A stretch of 64,000 nucleotides of DNA from Parapusillimonas sp013416435 (GTDB taxonomy: Bacteria > Pseudomonadota > Gammaproteobacteria > Burkholderiales > Burkholderiaceae_B). Shown piece after piece: positions 35,574-43,857 of the stretch. The DNA is taken from positions 1,364,001-1,428,000 of the forward strand of contig NZ_CP197474.1 in assembly GCF_052180245.1 (NCBI RefSeq), given 5' to 3'. The translations under genes and the position numbers were made by a program. Below the pieces are notes generated by a model. That model did not search any database. It was not told the DNA's origin and saw only the letters and a list, made by a program, of their open reading frames with translations. Within the stretch, counting starts at the first letter, position 1; each line of letters starts with the position of its first letter.

Positions 35574-38081
35574 TCAAAAATCGAAATCGCTGGTGAATGC
35601 GCGTCGAATCGTATAACGCAGCGATTTGTATATCGTGGTGTGCGTGGTGCCAGCGTATTGCTCGTTCAGTCGCAAGTTCACTTCCTGGCCGTTGGCCTGG
35701 TCTGCCTGACGGGTCAGCACAAAGCGTACGGGGACCTCTCGTTCGCGGGGGTTGTCGGATTCCAGATCAAAGCGTAGTTCGTGGCTATCGGAAATCAGCT
35801 CACCTTCATCGGTATAGATGCCCGCTTGCAGGACACGCGGTTGTGTTTTGTCGGTAACCGGTGTGGACTGGAAGAACGTGACAGCCAGTTGCCCGGAGGT
35901 AATAACAGAACTCGCGCCGCGCAAGATATCGACTTCCACCAAGGCGGTGTCGCTTTGGCGCTTCTTGTTTATCTTGAGTACCGGAATCACGACTTCCTGC
36001 AGTGTTGCGCCGCCGTGGACAAAACGGCTGCCCGAGCCCTGCAAGCGCAGCCGATTGATCGACTTGGGAATTTGTACTGTGATTTCGCCCTGCAGGCCAA
36101 GCTGTGATGGGACAAATGTGTGCACGCTAGGGTGGGGCTCCAACCCCTTGCCGAGCAAGAAGCGCCGGTTGCGGAACAGCACTTTGTCCCTGGATACGTT
36201 GGCGGCGAGAAAGTCGCTCTCGGCCAGTTCCCGGTTTTGATAGATGAAACCGTGGTCAGCAGTCACCAGGATGTTGCTGGCGTTCGCTGCGGTCAGCTTC
36301 TTTACCAACTGAATGATGTCACTCAAGGTGTCTTCGGCGGCATCAAACGCCAGGCCTTCCGACTGCAGCTTGTCGCCGGTGTGGTCAATACGGTTGTGAT
36401 ACAGGTACAGCACGCGATTAGCTTTCAGCACTTCGCGGCTTTCATCACGGTTCAGCGCCATGAAATCTTCCGCCTTCATGGCTTGCCCCAGGCCGCCTAG
36501 CGCCTGTTCCAGAATCTTGTTACGGTTAGCCGTGCCTTGTGTGCTGACGCCATCGACCAGCACCCCGGCCTGATCGTTATCAACGATTTCCAGGGTTTTG
36601 TGCGGCAGCAGGGCGGCCATGCCTAGCTGTGTGTAGCTGGGCAGCATGGCCAGGGCGGGTTGTAGCTCTGCGCCGTAGCGGTCTTCACGCCGGATCACGC
36701 TTAACAGTTCCTCGCCGATTTCATAACGCATCGCGTCGGACACAATCACGCACACGCGCGTGTCCTTATCCAGGAAGGGCTGCACCCAGTGCTTGAAGAA
36801 GTCGTCCTGGCGGCGGACCGGCAGGGCTTCCCAGTGCTTGGCGCCATCCACACAGGCTTGAAAGCGGTCGCCCAGCGTCAGCAGAAAATTATTGGTGTAG
36901 AGGTTCTCGATACGTTCGGCCAACGGCCCCATCAGCGATGTCTGGCCTGATTTACGTACGTTATAGATAAATTTGCGGTACTGGCGATCCAATACGTACC
37001 AGGTGCGGCTGTAACGCTGTACGCCATCGGCGATGCTGGACATTTCCAGCCGTGCATCGGCCAATGTCTGGGTGAATTGCGCCGCAATATCCAGAGCTTC
37101 ATACAGGTGCTGGAACTCCCCGTACCAATGGCTTTGGCGACGTTGGCGCACCCATTGTGAAACGTCACCCGCCGCAACGGTCTGCCCAGCCACTTCGCGG
37201 ACCAGGTCACTGAGGATTTTCAGGTCAATCAAGCGGAAGTAGTCCAGCTCCATCAATGTGCGGTAGTCGCGTGCGTCTAGATCCTGCTCGATGTCCAGTA
37301 CCTGAGCACATTCTTGAGAAAGTGTTTCAAAGGCCTGGCCAAAGGGGCGGCTGTTCTTCCAGCGTTTCAGAAACACCAAGGCGTCGCCATTCAGCTTGAT
37401 GGTGCCGTCTGTACCCATGGCGTAGCAGGATTTGAACAGCTCAATGGAAAAATCGCGCAGGCTTGGGTTTGCGGAGTGGTAGGCGAAGTGGCGGCTTGTC
37501 TGCTCCCACAGAAATGCATCGAGCTTGCAACGCGTAATCAGCCTTAACTTGTCGTCGTTGCCATCGGCTAGTTCCTGCAACAGCTGTTCCAGTACCGCAT
37601 CAAGGCGCGCGTCACTGTCGGCGCAGACAGCCAGCATCTTGCTGCGGATCTGATTGGCTGTATCTTGTTTGTGCAGGATTTTTTTAAGCTCTTCCCGACG
37701 CTTGACTGCTTGAAAGAACTCGTTGTGTTCCTGTACCAGGGCCATGAATTCCGGGTCTGGGCTGAGCTCCATCTCAGACAGCCAGATGGCGTTCTGGTCG
37801 GTACGGAATTCCGCGTGGGCCAGCATGACGTCCAACAGCCAGTTATCCAGCTCGGCAGGAGCTGGGCCGTCGTGAAAGAGCAGAAACTTTTCTTCGGGGG
37901 CAGTGCGCAGAATCCGGTGCTTTACGCCAAATTCGTTATTGGCAAGCTCAATCGGCGTGACATCGGGCAGCGGCAGCGATTCAAAGTCGGCTCGGAAGTC
38001 TCCGTTGGCGTCATACCAGAACACAATCCGGTGCTTGGCGAACAGATTGCTCAGCGCTTGGGTGATTCTTGGATTGCTCAC
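35574..38081 (-). CDS. pglZ: BREX-1 phosphatase PglZ
   Basis: 835 residues from a GTG that overlaps the preceding small ORF. The alkaline-phosphatase-fold PglZ domain carries VCVIVSDAMRYEIGEEL (about residue 440) and ILVTADHGFIYQNREL (about 605), the metal-binding Asp/His motifs of the family. PglZ is required for BREX-type methylation and exclusion. Full length for type A PglZ, with no frame lesions. It lies between the pglX C-terminal half and brxL. Confidence 0.92.
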   Translation of the reverse strand: MSNPRITQALSNLFAKHRIVFWYDANGDFRADFESLPLPDVTPIELANNEFGVKHRILRTAPEEKFLLFHDGPAPAELDNWLLDVMLAHAEFRTDQNAIWLSEMELSPDPEFMALVQEHNEFFQAVKRREELKKILHKQDTANQIRSKMLAVCADSDARLDAVLEQLLQELADGNDDKLRLITRCKLDAFLWEQTSRHFAYHSANPSLRDFSIELFKSCYAMGTDGTIKLNGDALVFLKRWKNSRPFGQAFETLSQECAQVLDIEQDLDARDYRTLMELDYFRLIDLKILSDLVREVAGQTVAAGDVSQWVRQRRQSHWYGEFQHLYEALDIAAQFTQTLADARLEMSSIADGVQRYSRTWYVLDRQYRKFIYNVRKSGQTSLMGPLAERIENLYTNNFLLTLGDRFQACVDGAKHWEALPVRRQDDFFKHWVQPFLDKDTRVCVIVSDAMRYEIGEELLSVIRREDRYGAELQPALAMLPSYTQLGMAALLPHKTLEIVDNDQAGVLVDGVSTQGTANRNKILEQALGGLGQAMKAEDFMALNRDESREVLKANRVLYLYHNRIDHTGDKLQSEGLAFDAAEDTLSDIIQLVKKLTAANASNILVTADHGFIYQNRELAESDFLAANVSRDKVLFRNRRFLLGKGLEPHPSVHTFVPSQLGLQGEITVQIPKSINRLRLQGSGSRFVHGGATLQEVVIPVLKINKKRQSDTALVEVDILRGASSVITSGQLAVTFFQSTPVTDKTQPRVLQAGIYTDEGELISDSHELRFDLESDNPREREVPVRFVLTRQADQANGQEVNLRLNEQYAGTTHTTIYKSLRYTIRRAFTSDFDF

Positions 38082-38233
38082 TTCGGTGTCTCTTTCAATT
38101 CAGCGATGATGGCGCGACCTTGCGCGGTCAGTTGCAGAGCGACTCTAGCCTCAGGTGCGGACTCTAGCCTCGACTCTAGCCCCGTTGCTGCTGACTCTAG
38201 CTTTCTTCCTACTTCGGGCATCAGTAAAGGCAT
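38078..38233 (-). CDS. 51-aa small ORF between pglX and pglZ
   Basis: The ATG at 38233 follows the pglX-C stop by one base and its TGA overlaps the pglZ GTG by 4 bases. It encodes MPLLMPEVGRKLESAATG followed by more Leu-Glu-Ser units and ending LTAQGRAIIAELKETPK. The ...LESRLESAPEAR... repeat and LTAQGRA tail resemble winged-helix proteins with PES repeats. It may be a shortened regulator or just a coupling ORF. DNA shows four GACTCTAGC repeats at 38141-38201. Confidence 0.45.
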   Translation of the reverse strand: MPLLMPEVGRKLESAATGLESRLESAPEARVALQLTAQGRAIIAELKETPK

Positions 38234-38234
38234 A

Positions 38235-40004
38235 TCAATCGTCCTTGGCTTCTAGGCCGGGGATTTTCTTCAGTGCTGTGCCAAATTTGGGGTAGTTGGC
38301 TTTAACGCCATCGTCCAGGTCAATCTCTATCTGCCGGGTGGCCAGAGGATAGAGCGTGTCGCGCTCGTAGGCATCCACTTCGGCAATCATCTTGCTGATT
38401 TTTTCAATCTCCTTGAGGGCCTTGGTTTTGTCGCTCTGGCTGGTGGAGGCGCTGATGCCCAGGGCTTCAAGGTGGTTCTTGCGCGCCAGCAATTTGGCAC
38501 GGAACTCGCGCAAGTAGTCGTTCAGCACCACGCTGACGGTATCCGGGCGGTAGCGGTGCATGTAGATCAGCGCATTAAAGCTGCCCTTGGGGCTGGAGAA
38601 CAGCCAGTAGATAGGCCGTTTCTTATAGCGCTTCAGGTGGTCGGTATAGAACTCGCTCAGGAGGTAATCGCGCAGGCTGTAATTGCGTTTGCCCTTGATG
38701 TTCAACGCTTCTTCAATAAAGCGCAGATTTTCTTCGTAGTGCTTCTCGCCAAAAGCCACGCGCAGGAAACGACGGAAACGCTCGGCGATGTCGTCAGCAA
38801 ACCAGTCGCCATCCAGCATGGGGATGACATTATCCTTGTTCGGGGTGAAGGTCGGCTCGGGTACTTGTGCCAGGTAGTCAGCCAGCGTTTCGCCTTGGTT
38901 GGCCAGGATCAGGCCGGGCTTGTCCAGACTGTAGCGGCCAAACATGCAGCCCACCGCGTAAGAAATAAATTCCCGCATAGTATCGGCCAGCAGCAGGGCT
39001 TCCAACTCTTCATCTGTTTTATCGCCACCGTAGCGATAGTGGGGATTGCAGGTGAGGGTGATTTCCTTTAGCGGAACCTCGGGCGTGAGTTCGTCAGAAA
39101 GGCCGTAGGCGTCGATGAAGATGCTGTTGTTTTCTTCTTCGAGGTGCTGTGTTTTCAACACCATCCCGTGCCAGTGAGTACGGAGGTTCTGGTAGGAAGC
39201 CTTCAGGGTTGGCTGGTGGTAGTCGGGATTCAGCAAAGGCAGGCCTACGAAGGCCCAGGAGGTTTCATAGGAATCCCAATCTCCTTTTGCTAACTCAATC
39301 AATAATTCGGTCGAATATGTGACGGTTGGAATATTGACGGGAATTGCGTTGAGCCCGATTGAGCTGTAGTCAAGTGTCGGACAAAGTATATTTAAAAATT
39401 TCTGTGCTGCGTTACTGTTCAGCAAAGACAAGAGACCGTCCTTATTGACGGAAGTTGGAAATATGCAAGATCCCTTGGTATCAAAAAGAAACCCTGGAGA
39501 ATTATATCTAGCCGAAAAAAGGCCGGAACTTAAAGATGAGTAGGTTATGTTTTCAAGAAAATAATACTCTTGATTCTTTAATCGCCCTCCTGGGCGAAGC
39601 TTACTGATCTCTTCTACAAATTCTTTAAGCTCCTTCCCATTATTTCTCCAGTTGACCACGTACTCATTATTTCCGAACCATCGGCGGAACTCACCGCCTT
39701 TATTATATGGATACCATTTCTCTTGCCTAGACTCAGATTCAATGGAATTCGTGCAGTCAAAGTACAGTTGAACTAAAGAAACTTCATGCCAGTAGCGCAA
39801 AAATCTACCATTATCAGAGGTTGCCATACCTTGCTTGGCGTCAGCGACATCTCGAAGTTTTTTCATTTCAAAATTTGAGAAAAGTGCATCACTAGCCCAA
39901 TATGCGATTGGGCTCATCGGGATCTTTTCGAAGTCCGTCGCCGAAGCACGAAAAAAATACTTTTCCATACCCTCATCACGGCTGCTATGTTGGTTCTCAC
40001 TCAT
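38235..40004 (-). CDS. pglX: PglX C-terminal half (target-recognition part), split gene
   Basis: 589 residues. After a short leader (MSENQHSSRDEGMEKYF) it matches PglX from FRASATDFEKIPMSPIAYWASDALF onward. The recognition-domain start KLRDVADAKQGMATSDNGRFLRYWHEV, the SGLFSARYNSPGFLFDTKGSCIFPT block, and the conserved end ending LYPLATRQIEIDLDDGVKANYPKFG are present. It lacks any methyltransferase motif, which lies in the other half at 42025-43845. Its ATG overlaps the stop of the 74-aa cassette gene by 4 bases, so it is translated as a separate chain. It presumably assembles with the N-terminal half. Confidence 0.88.
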   Translation of the reverse strand: MSENQHSSRDEGMEKYFFRASATDFEKIPMSPIAYWASDALFSNFEMKKLRDVADAKQGMATSDNGRFLRYWHEVSLVQLYFDCTNSIESESRQEKWYPYNKGGEFRRWFGNNEYVVNWRNNGKELKEFVEEISKLRPGGRLKNQEYYFLENITYSSLSSGLFSARYNSPGFLFDTKGSCIFPTSVNKDGLLSLLNSNAAQKFLNILCPTLDYSSIGLNAIPVNIPTVTYSTELLIELAKGDWDSYETSWAFVGLPLLNPDYHQPTLKASYQNLRTHWHGMVLKTQHLEEENNSIFIDAYGLSDELTPEVPLKEITLTCNPHYRYGGDKTDEELEALLLADTMREFISYAVGCMFGRYSLDKPGLILANQGETLADYLAQVPEPTFTPNKDNVIPMLDGDWFADDIAERFRRFLRVAFGEKHYEENLRFIEEALNIKGKRNYSLRDYLLSEFYTDHLKRYKKRPIYWLFSSPKGSFNALIYMHRYRPDTVSVVLNDYLREFRAKLLARKNHLEALGISASTSQSDKTKALKEIEKISKMIAEVDAYERDTLYPLATRQIEIDLDDGVKANYPKFGTALKKIPGLEAKDD

Positions 40005-40225
40005 TCTTTCTCTCTCGCCGGCGATACTTTGCGGCTGTAATCAATTTCAAATCCATCAGACACCGTTGTGAACAGTTTGGCTGGTGAGCGGTGACTGCTC
40101 TGGAACTTGCGCAGCGCTTGCACATCGATCTCGCCAACCACGCCATAGTCGGTCACGCCGCCTTTGATCCGCAATACATCACGCGCCAAACGGTCTTTGG
40201 TTGTGGCTTGAATGGGGCGAGTCAT
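40001..40225 (-). CDS. 74-aa protein of the pglX-embedded cassette
   Basis: 74 residues beginning MTRPIQATTKDRLARDVLRI. ATGA overlaps join it to the nuclease-like gene upstream and to pglX-C downstream, which makes translation very likely. It is basic and hydrophilic, with no recognised motif (GVVGEIDVQALRKFQSSHRSP is the most distinctive part). It could be a nucleic-acid-binding or antitoxin-like partner of the cassette; this is speculation. Confidence 0.55.
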   Translation of the reverse strand: MTRPIQATTKDRLARDVLRIKGGVTDYGVVGEIDVQALRKFQSSHRSPAKLFTTVSDGFEIDYSRKVSPAREKE

Positions 40226-40773
40226 GTGATGCCCTCGAGTGGATTAGCGGCAACGGGATCCAGTCGACGTGCTGGCCATTTCGGGAAAACCTCATTCCAT
40301 TTATCTAGAGTGACAACTTGACAGCTTTTCGCGAGAGCTTTTTTCCAGCGCTCAGGCTTTTGACCGATAGGCAACTCTCGCTTTAGCTCGTTGAGCATCC
40401 TGCTATTTAGTGCATTATCGAATGTCAGGACACAAATGTAGTGAACAGGCTTATCGACTTTACCCTCGGCATAACGATAAAGATGAGAGTCTCTGAATTT
40501 GTATTTCAGGTATCCTTTGAGCCACTTAAAACTATCTAGGCGATCCTTGCGTTCATCGTCATTCAAGGCCCTCGCCACGTCATACGCAGACGGATCGTCA
40601 TAGTCTTTTATTTCGACGTAAATATACGCATCATCAAATTCGGCGACGATATCGACGCCCTTCATCGGTGCGCCGTGAAAGGTGGGCTTGTTTCTATCTT
40701 TTTCGTCAAACACATAGGCATCTATCGCATCAGAGAAGCGAAACTCAAAGCCATCGGCAGCAACGATTTTCAT
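40222..40773 (-). CDS. PD-(D/E)xK nuclease-like protein of the cassette
   Basis: 183 residues. The segment GVDIVAEFDDAYIYVEIKDYDD (D41...E54-I-K56) fits the D-Xn-(E/D)-x-K active-site pattern of PD-(D/E)xK nucleases, with a beta-hairpin between the acidic residues as in that fold. The start overlaps the ATPase stop by 4 bases. Paired with an ABC-type ATPase it resembles two-gene defence modules in which the ATPase senses and the partner cuts. The nuclease call rests on this one motif. Confidence 0.65.
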   Translation of the reverse strand: MKIVAADGFEFRFSDAIDAYVFDEKDRNKPTFHGAPMKGVDIVAEFDDAYIYVEIKDYDDPSAYDVARALNDDERKDRLDSFKWLKGYLKYKFRDSHLYRYAEGKVDKPVHYICVLTFDNALNSRMLNELKRELPIGQKPERWKKALAKSCQVVTLDKWNEVFPKWPARRLDPVAANPLEGIT

Positions 40774-41915
40774 TTTCCCAGTTCTCCCATGTCATTCTCT
40801 ATTTCCTGATTGATGAGATAGCCAAAGGCGTCATCAATGGGGTTTGGGGTAATGAGCAAATAATCATTGGTTTTTGATGCCGTGACATTTCTTGTGGATG
40901 TGTCGCGATAAAAGCTGAAGAACCGTACCTGGTCGCCCTTGCCCTTGTTCATCAGCAAGTCAAACCACTTGAGTAGCACATAGTCATGGGTGGCGAGGAT
41001 GACTTGCTGGCCGTTGCGTGCCAGTTCTAACAGCACCAACACCAAATCCTTCATCAGCTTGGGGTTGAGGTTGGATTCGGGTTCATCCCACAGTAGTGGT
41101 CCGGTGGTGCCAGGGTTGAGGCTGCCATTGCTGAGCAGGCGCTGTAGCACGCCAATCTTGCGGAACCCTTCGGCTGTCATGCCGCTGGAAAGGTGCGGTT
41201 TGCTGACAGGCACGAATTTCCATTCGGTACTGTCCTGGTACATTTGCGCATGCTGGGCTTTGCTGTGCATGGCGGAATTCTTTTCAACGTAGCGGCCAGC
41301 CTCGAAGACGAAGCGACCATTTTCCAGCAGATATTGGCCGTCAATTAGGTTGGTCAGGCGAGGCACGATACTGGCAAAGCGCGGATCGTGCTGGACCTTA
41401 GCGTTCAGATCACTGGCACCTTCTTTTGCCAACTGGTTTGCTAGATCCAGATAGCCATCGTCGAAGATGCGCTCAATGGTAGGTAGGTCGCGTTGTTCAG
41501 CCGTGAGGCCTCGCACCAGAGACAACACCTCTTTGGTCGGAATGAAGATGGCGGGAGAAGCCTTACCTTGCGTGCTTGCGTTGACCTTGACCTCCGTGGC
41601 ACTTCCGCTGAACTGGACGGTGATTTCATAGCCGGATGCAAAGGTGGCACTCAGCATGGCGTCACCGCGTTCACCAGCACGGCGTAGCTCGCCGACTTGC
41701 TCGCCCAACGGGTGATAAAGCCGACACAACTTGCGGGCGAGTTGTGCATCCGCATGTTCCTTACGGGCTTCCGACCCACTCAATGCCAGAATAGCTTTGA
41801 GTAATTGAGTTTTTCCTGTGCCGTTCTCGCCGATGAAAATGGTGATGCCTGGCGAAAAATCAATGCTCAGGTCGGTGAAGGCGATGAAGTTCTTTAGGTG
41901 TAGGCTAGTAATCAT
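40770..41915 (-). CDS. ABC/SMC-type AAA ATPase of the cassette
   Basis: 381 residues. It opens LHLKNFIAFTDLSIDFSPGITIFIGENGTGKTQLLKAILAL (Walker A GENGTGKT at about 30-37). The late motifs are GPLLWDEPESNLNPKLMKDLV (Walker B and D-loop) and QVILATHDYVLLKW (switch His). This is the AAA15/AAA21 OLD-like architecture used by defence ATPases such as PARIS AriA. The ATG has AAGGAGG upstream. It heads the cassette lodged inside pglX. Confidence 0.85.
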   Translation of the reverse strand: MITSLHLKNFIAFTDLSIDFSPGITIFIGENGTGKTQLLKAILALSGSEARKEHADAQLARKLCRLYHPLGEQVGELRRAGERGDAMLSATFASGYEITVQFSGSATEVKVNASTQGKASPAIFIPTKEVLSLVRGLTAEQRDLPTIERIFDDGYLDLANQLAKEGASDLNAKVQHDPRFASIVPRLTNLIDGQYLLENGRFVFEAGRYVEKNSAMHSKAQHAQMYQDSTEWKFVPVSKPHLSSGMTAEGFRKIGVLQRLLSNGSLNPGTTGPLLWDEPESNLNPKLMKDLVLVLLELARNGQQVILATHDYVLLKWFDLLMNKGKGDQVRFFSFYRDTSTRNVTASKTNDYLLITPNPIDDAFGYLINQEIENDMGELGK

Positions 41916-42028
41916 ATCGCCCTCCTTGAGCGATGACGTTGGTCATCATCTTCTGCTCTTCGGCTTCCGAATTTCCATCCGCTAGGAGCGGCGTAAACAC
42001 TTCGCAACCGGACGTGTCTCAAATTCAT
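41912..42028 (-). other. Short overlapping frames between pglX-N and the ATPase
   Basis: The 109-bp spacer holds a 38-codon frame (MNLRHVRLRSVYAAPSGWKF...) that overlaps pglX-N and the ATPase gene by ATGA at both ends. Another frame, from a GTG, reads FTPLLADGNSEAEEQKMM and ends QGGRYDY, which looks more protein-like and may be the tail of a lost gene. Which, if either, is translated cannot be decided by eye. Confidence 0.3.
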
Positions 42029-43845
42029 GCCGTCCCTCGCTGCTTAATGGCTTTTAGATTGCGTTCATTTCGAGGAGGAAACTCAACCGGCATATTGTTC
42101 TCGCCGATGTCTTCGTATTTAACGTAGCAGTAAGCACCCCGGCTTTCTGGGCTACCCCCTTTTTTCAACACGGTAGCCGCTGTTCCAAATGCGATGCCCA
42201 TGACCATATTGGCCATGTGTGCCATACATTCAATGGAGGTTTCGCTGAGAATGCGTTCACGCAGTGATTCATAGGATGACAAGAACATCCAGCTCTGCAT
42301 GGTCACCATTGCGCTGTAACCATACTTTGGGGTGAGATCGAAGCCGCGCTCAATAAACATCGCAAACAGATCAGACTTGCTGTTTGGGTAGTTTTGCTTT
42401 GCCCAGGCGCTCAAGCGTGGATTCATACCCTTGCCACCCATATAAGGCGGGTTAGCTACCACAACAGCGTAGCGTGGGCTGAGGTAATCGGCCATGCGTA
42501 GTACAGTCAGTACCCGTTGGTGACTTTCTGCCAGGAACAGTTTGCCACCCATGTCCTTGGCTTCCAGGGTGGTGATGGTGTCGGCGACGTTGGTGGCCTT
42601 GGGTGTGATGAGGGAGCCGAAGTTATCGGCTTCATCAAATTGTTTCAGGGTTTCGCGCAGTTCGGGGGTGAACAAGTCTTTGCCGACTGTGGTCATGTAT
42701 TCGGTCAGTACCTCATCGTCGAACTCGACCTTTTCCAGTACGCAGATGTTGGGGCGTATGCCTTTGTTGAAGAAGCGGCGCTGGCGTTCGCGGGCTTTCA
42801 TGGTCAGGGCAAAGGCGGCGAGTTCGCCGGCGCGTTCGTCCAGTTCAATGCCGTACAGGTTGTGGGCCAGGATCTTTTCAGGAATTTCTGACGGGTCGTG
42901 GCCTTCTTCTTCGTAGATGTCATAAAGCAGGTCAAAGGCATAGGTGAGCATGTGGCCGGAGCCGCAGGCCGGGTCGCAGACTTTGATGTCTTCCGGGCTG
43001 TTAATTTTCAGGAAATCAGTGTCGGGCTGTTCGGGTGGAATGTAGTATTCCATCTGCTCGGCCAGGCGCGATTGGGGCCGGTTTAGCAGCCACAATCGCC
43101 CCAAGGAGTTTTGCACCAGGTAGCGCACGATCCAGTTGGGGGTAAAGAGCTGGGTGGCGGCGGCGATATTGTTCGGTGTGATCTTCTCGCTCTTTTTCAG
43201 ACCTTCGAAGATCTGGTCTTTCTTTTCTGAGATGTAGAACTGGTACAGCCAACCGATCACTTCCACGCTTTCGCAAGCGTCAGGTGTCATGGCCTCACGG
43301 GTGTAGGCTAGAATCGAATTCCCTGAAAGCAGGTCGTCGGGCAGCAGCAGTTCGGTGTAATCGTCGATAGGCTGGAACAAGAAGGGCATGTTTTTGTGCC
43401 AGTCGCGGCAGGCAGCGACGACCAGCAGCCGGTAGGCTTCGCCTTGTGGGTTGCGGCTAGGGGAACGGCCCGACAACAAGGCCTGGATTTCCTGCCGCAC
43501 ACTGGCAGGCACCATGTCTTCGTCGATATGGCCCATTTTGGCTTCGGCCAGAATTTCCGGCTGAAACTGGCCTTCGGTGGGCGACACAATGCCTACACGT
43601 GTGTAGCGGTTCAGGTCCATGAAGCGCAGGGCGCAGAAGCGGTTGAACCAGATGTAGGCCACTCGTTCTATGACGTGTTCGCGGCTGATGGCGGCGATGG
43701 CCTTTGCCAGCGCCTTGACGGCTTCTGCTCTTTCACGACGGGCCAGGCTGTCTGCGGCCAATACGGTGTCCAGCTTCAGCCCGACCTGTTCCATTAAGCT
43801 CGTGCGTGCGAACTGTGCAAATTTCTTGAGTTTTGAGGTGTCCAT
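42025..43845 (-). CDS. pglX: PglX N-terminal half (adenine methyltransferase part), split gene
   Basis: 606 residues. Opening KKFAQFARTSLMEQVGLKLD and the BREX PglX helical region lead to the AdoMet motif DPACGSGHML (about 290) and catalytic NPPY in VVANPPYMGGKGM (about 465), so the whole methyltransferase domain is present. The chain ends at EFPPRNERNLKAIKQRGTA, where intact PglX proteins run on into the recognition domain. That part is encoded 2 kb downstream. The two chains together (606+589) equal one normal PglX of about 1200 residues. Confidence 0.9.
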   Translation of the reverse strand: MDTSKLKKFAQFARTSLMEQVGLKLDTVLAADSLARRERAEAVKALAKAIAAISREHVIERVAYIWFNRFCALRFMDLNRYTRVGIVSPTEGQFQPEILAEAKMGHIDEDMVPASVRQEIQALLSGRSPSRNPQGEAYRLLVVAACRDWHKNMPFLFQPIDDYTELLLPDDLLSGNSILAYTREAMTPDACESVEVIGWLYQFYISEKKDQIFEGLKKSEKITPNNIAAATQLFTPNWIVRYLVQNSLGRLWLLNRPQSRLAEQMEYYIPPEQPDTDFLKINSPEDIKVCDPACGSGHMLTYAFDLLYDIYEEEGHDPSEIPEKILAHNLYGIELDERAGELAAFALTMKARERQRRFFNKGIRPNICVLEKVEFDDEVLTEYMTTVGKDLFTPELRETLKQFDEADNFGSLITPKATNVADTITTLEAKDMGGKLFLAESHQRVLTVLRMADYLSPRYAVVVANPPYMGGKGMNPRLSAWAKQNYPNSKSDLFAMFIERGFDLTPKYGYSAMVTMQSWMFLSSYESLRERILSETSIECMAHMANMVMGIAFGTAATVLKKGGSPESRGAYCYVKYEDIGENNMPVEFPPRNERNLKAIKQRGTA

Positions 43846-43857
43846 CCCGCTGCGCCT

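Noticed and set aside
40222..41915. Naming the ATPase/nuclease cassette as PARIS (AriA/AriB)
   Set aside because: The ATPase is compatible, but the partner shows a D...ExK pattern and is shorter than a DUF4435 TOPRIM protein; the name would overstate the evidence.
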